Of a stretch of DNA of 6,293 bases, positions 6,154 to 6,293 are shown in pieces. The notes beneath the pieces are model-generated. The model saw nothing but the letters and a program-made list of their open reading frames with translations, searched no databases and was not told the origin of the DNA. The DNA is taken from positions 1 through 6,293 of the forward strand of contig CAIWLA010000226.1 in NCBI GenBank assembly GCA_903913345.1. The letters are read 5' to 3'. Within the stretch, counting starts at the first letter, position 1. Each line of letters starts with the position of its first letter. The position numbers and the translations under genes are program-made. This DNA comes from an uncultured Magnetococcales bacterium (lineage in GTDB: Bacteria > Pseudomonadota > Magnetococcia > Magnetococcales > Magnetaquicoccaceae).

Positions 6154-6293
6154 GAGCCAATTGCAAAATGATTCCCTGGACGGTTGCGCGAAGACGGGGG
6201 CACAACCGACCAGGGGGTAAAATCGCCTCCCAGAAGGAAAATTTGCAGGTTTTTCATCCCTCCGTGCTCATTCCCCTGCACTACAGGCACACG
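6154..6293. other. Right-end segment without an assignable gene
   Basis: This stretch upstream of the nuclease gene should hold the R-M promoter, but I see no convincing -35/-10 pair. A + strand frame is open from ATG 6168 to the last base (42 codons, with IPWTVARRRG near its start) and has no good Shine-Dalgarno. It could be the beginning of a divergent gene or chance. A - strand ATG at 6257 gives only 41 codons ending inside the nuclease gene. An inverted repeat TGCAGG (6244-6249) / CCTGCA (6275-6280) and a small CCTG/CAGG hairpin (6275-6287) are present; neither looks like a terminator. Confidence 0.3.

Overview
The window looks like chromosomal DNA from a Gram-negative bacterium, probably a proteobacterium. 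It carries a LonA-type protease, a siroheme-branch enzyme, a Sec signal peptide and GC-rich core genes (39 of 60 bases are G or C in the line starting at 841). I cannot fix the order or genus from the sequence alone.

Left part (1-3626, all + strand). The 3' two-fifths or so of a lon gene enters from the left edge. After it come a probable sigma70-type promoter with a 13-bp palindrome in its spacer, a small secreted protein with one cysteine pair, a short divergent MetF-like reductase starting at TTG, a stand-alone CysG-N-type precorrin-2 dehydrogenase/ferrochelatase, and a probable ribbon-helix-helix protein with a low-complexity tail. Gaps are 43, 3 and 24 bp, so the four genes after lon may form one transcript. 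The metabolic theme is one-carbon/methionine supply and siroheme, the cofactor of sulfite reductase. That link is inference.

Right part (3676-6153, - strand). A two-gene type II restriction-modification operon converges on the left block. The nuclease gene comes first and the gamma-type N6-adenine methyltransferase second, with 3 bp between them. The nuclease resembles the XamI family and both lengths fit a XamI/SalI-like system, so the predicted target is GTCGAC. That sequence occurs once here, exactly on the Val-Asp codons of the NVVD active-site motif in the siroheme gene. The block is more AT-rich (26 of 60 G or C in the line starting at 5341) and lacks a controller gene, which suggests horizontal acquisition.

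Right end (6154-6293). No gene can be assigned. There is only a short open frame running off the edge and weak inverted repeats.

I found no tRNA, rRNA, CRISPR array, insertion sequence or convincing intrinsic terminator. Nothing here is clearly a new kind of system. The more unusual items are the palindrome inside the promoter, the hairpin that could hide the metF ribosome-binding site, the unknown secreted and RHH-like proteins, and the layout and start of the restriction operon.
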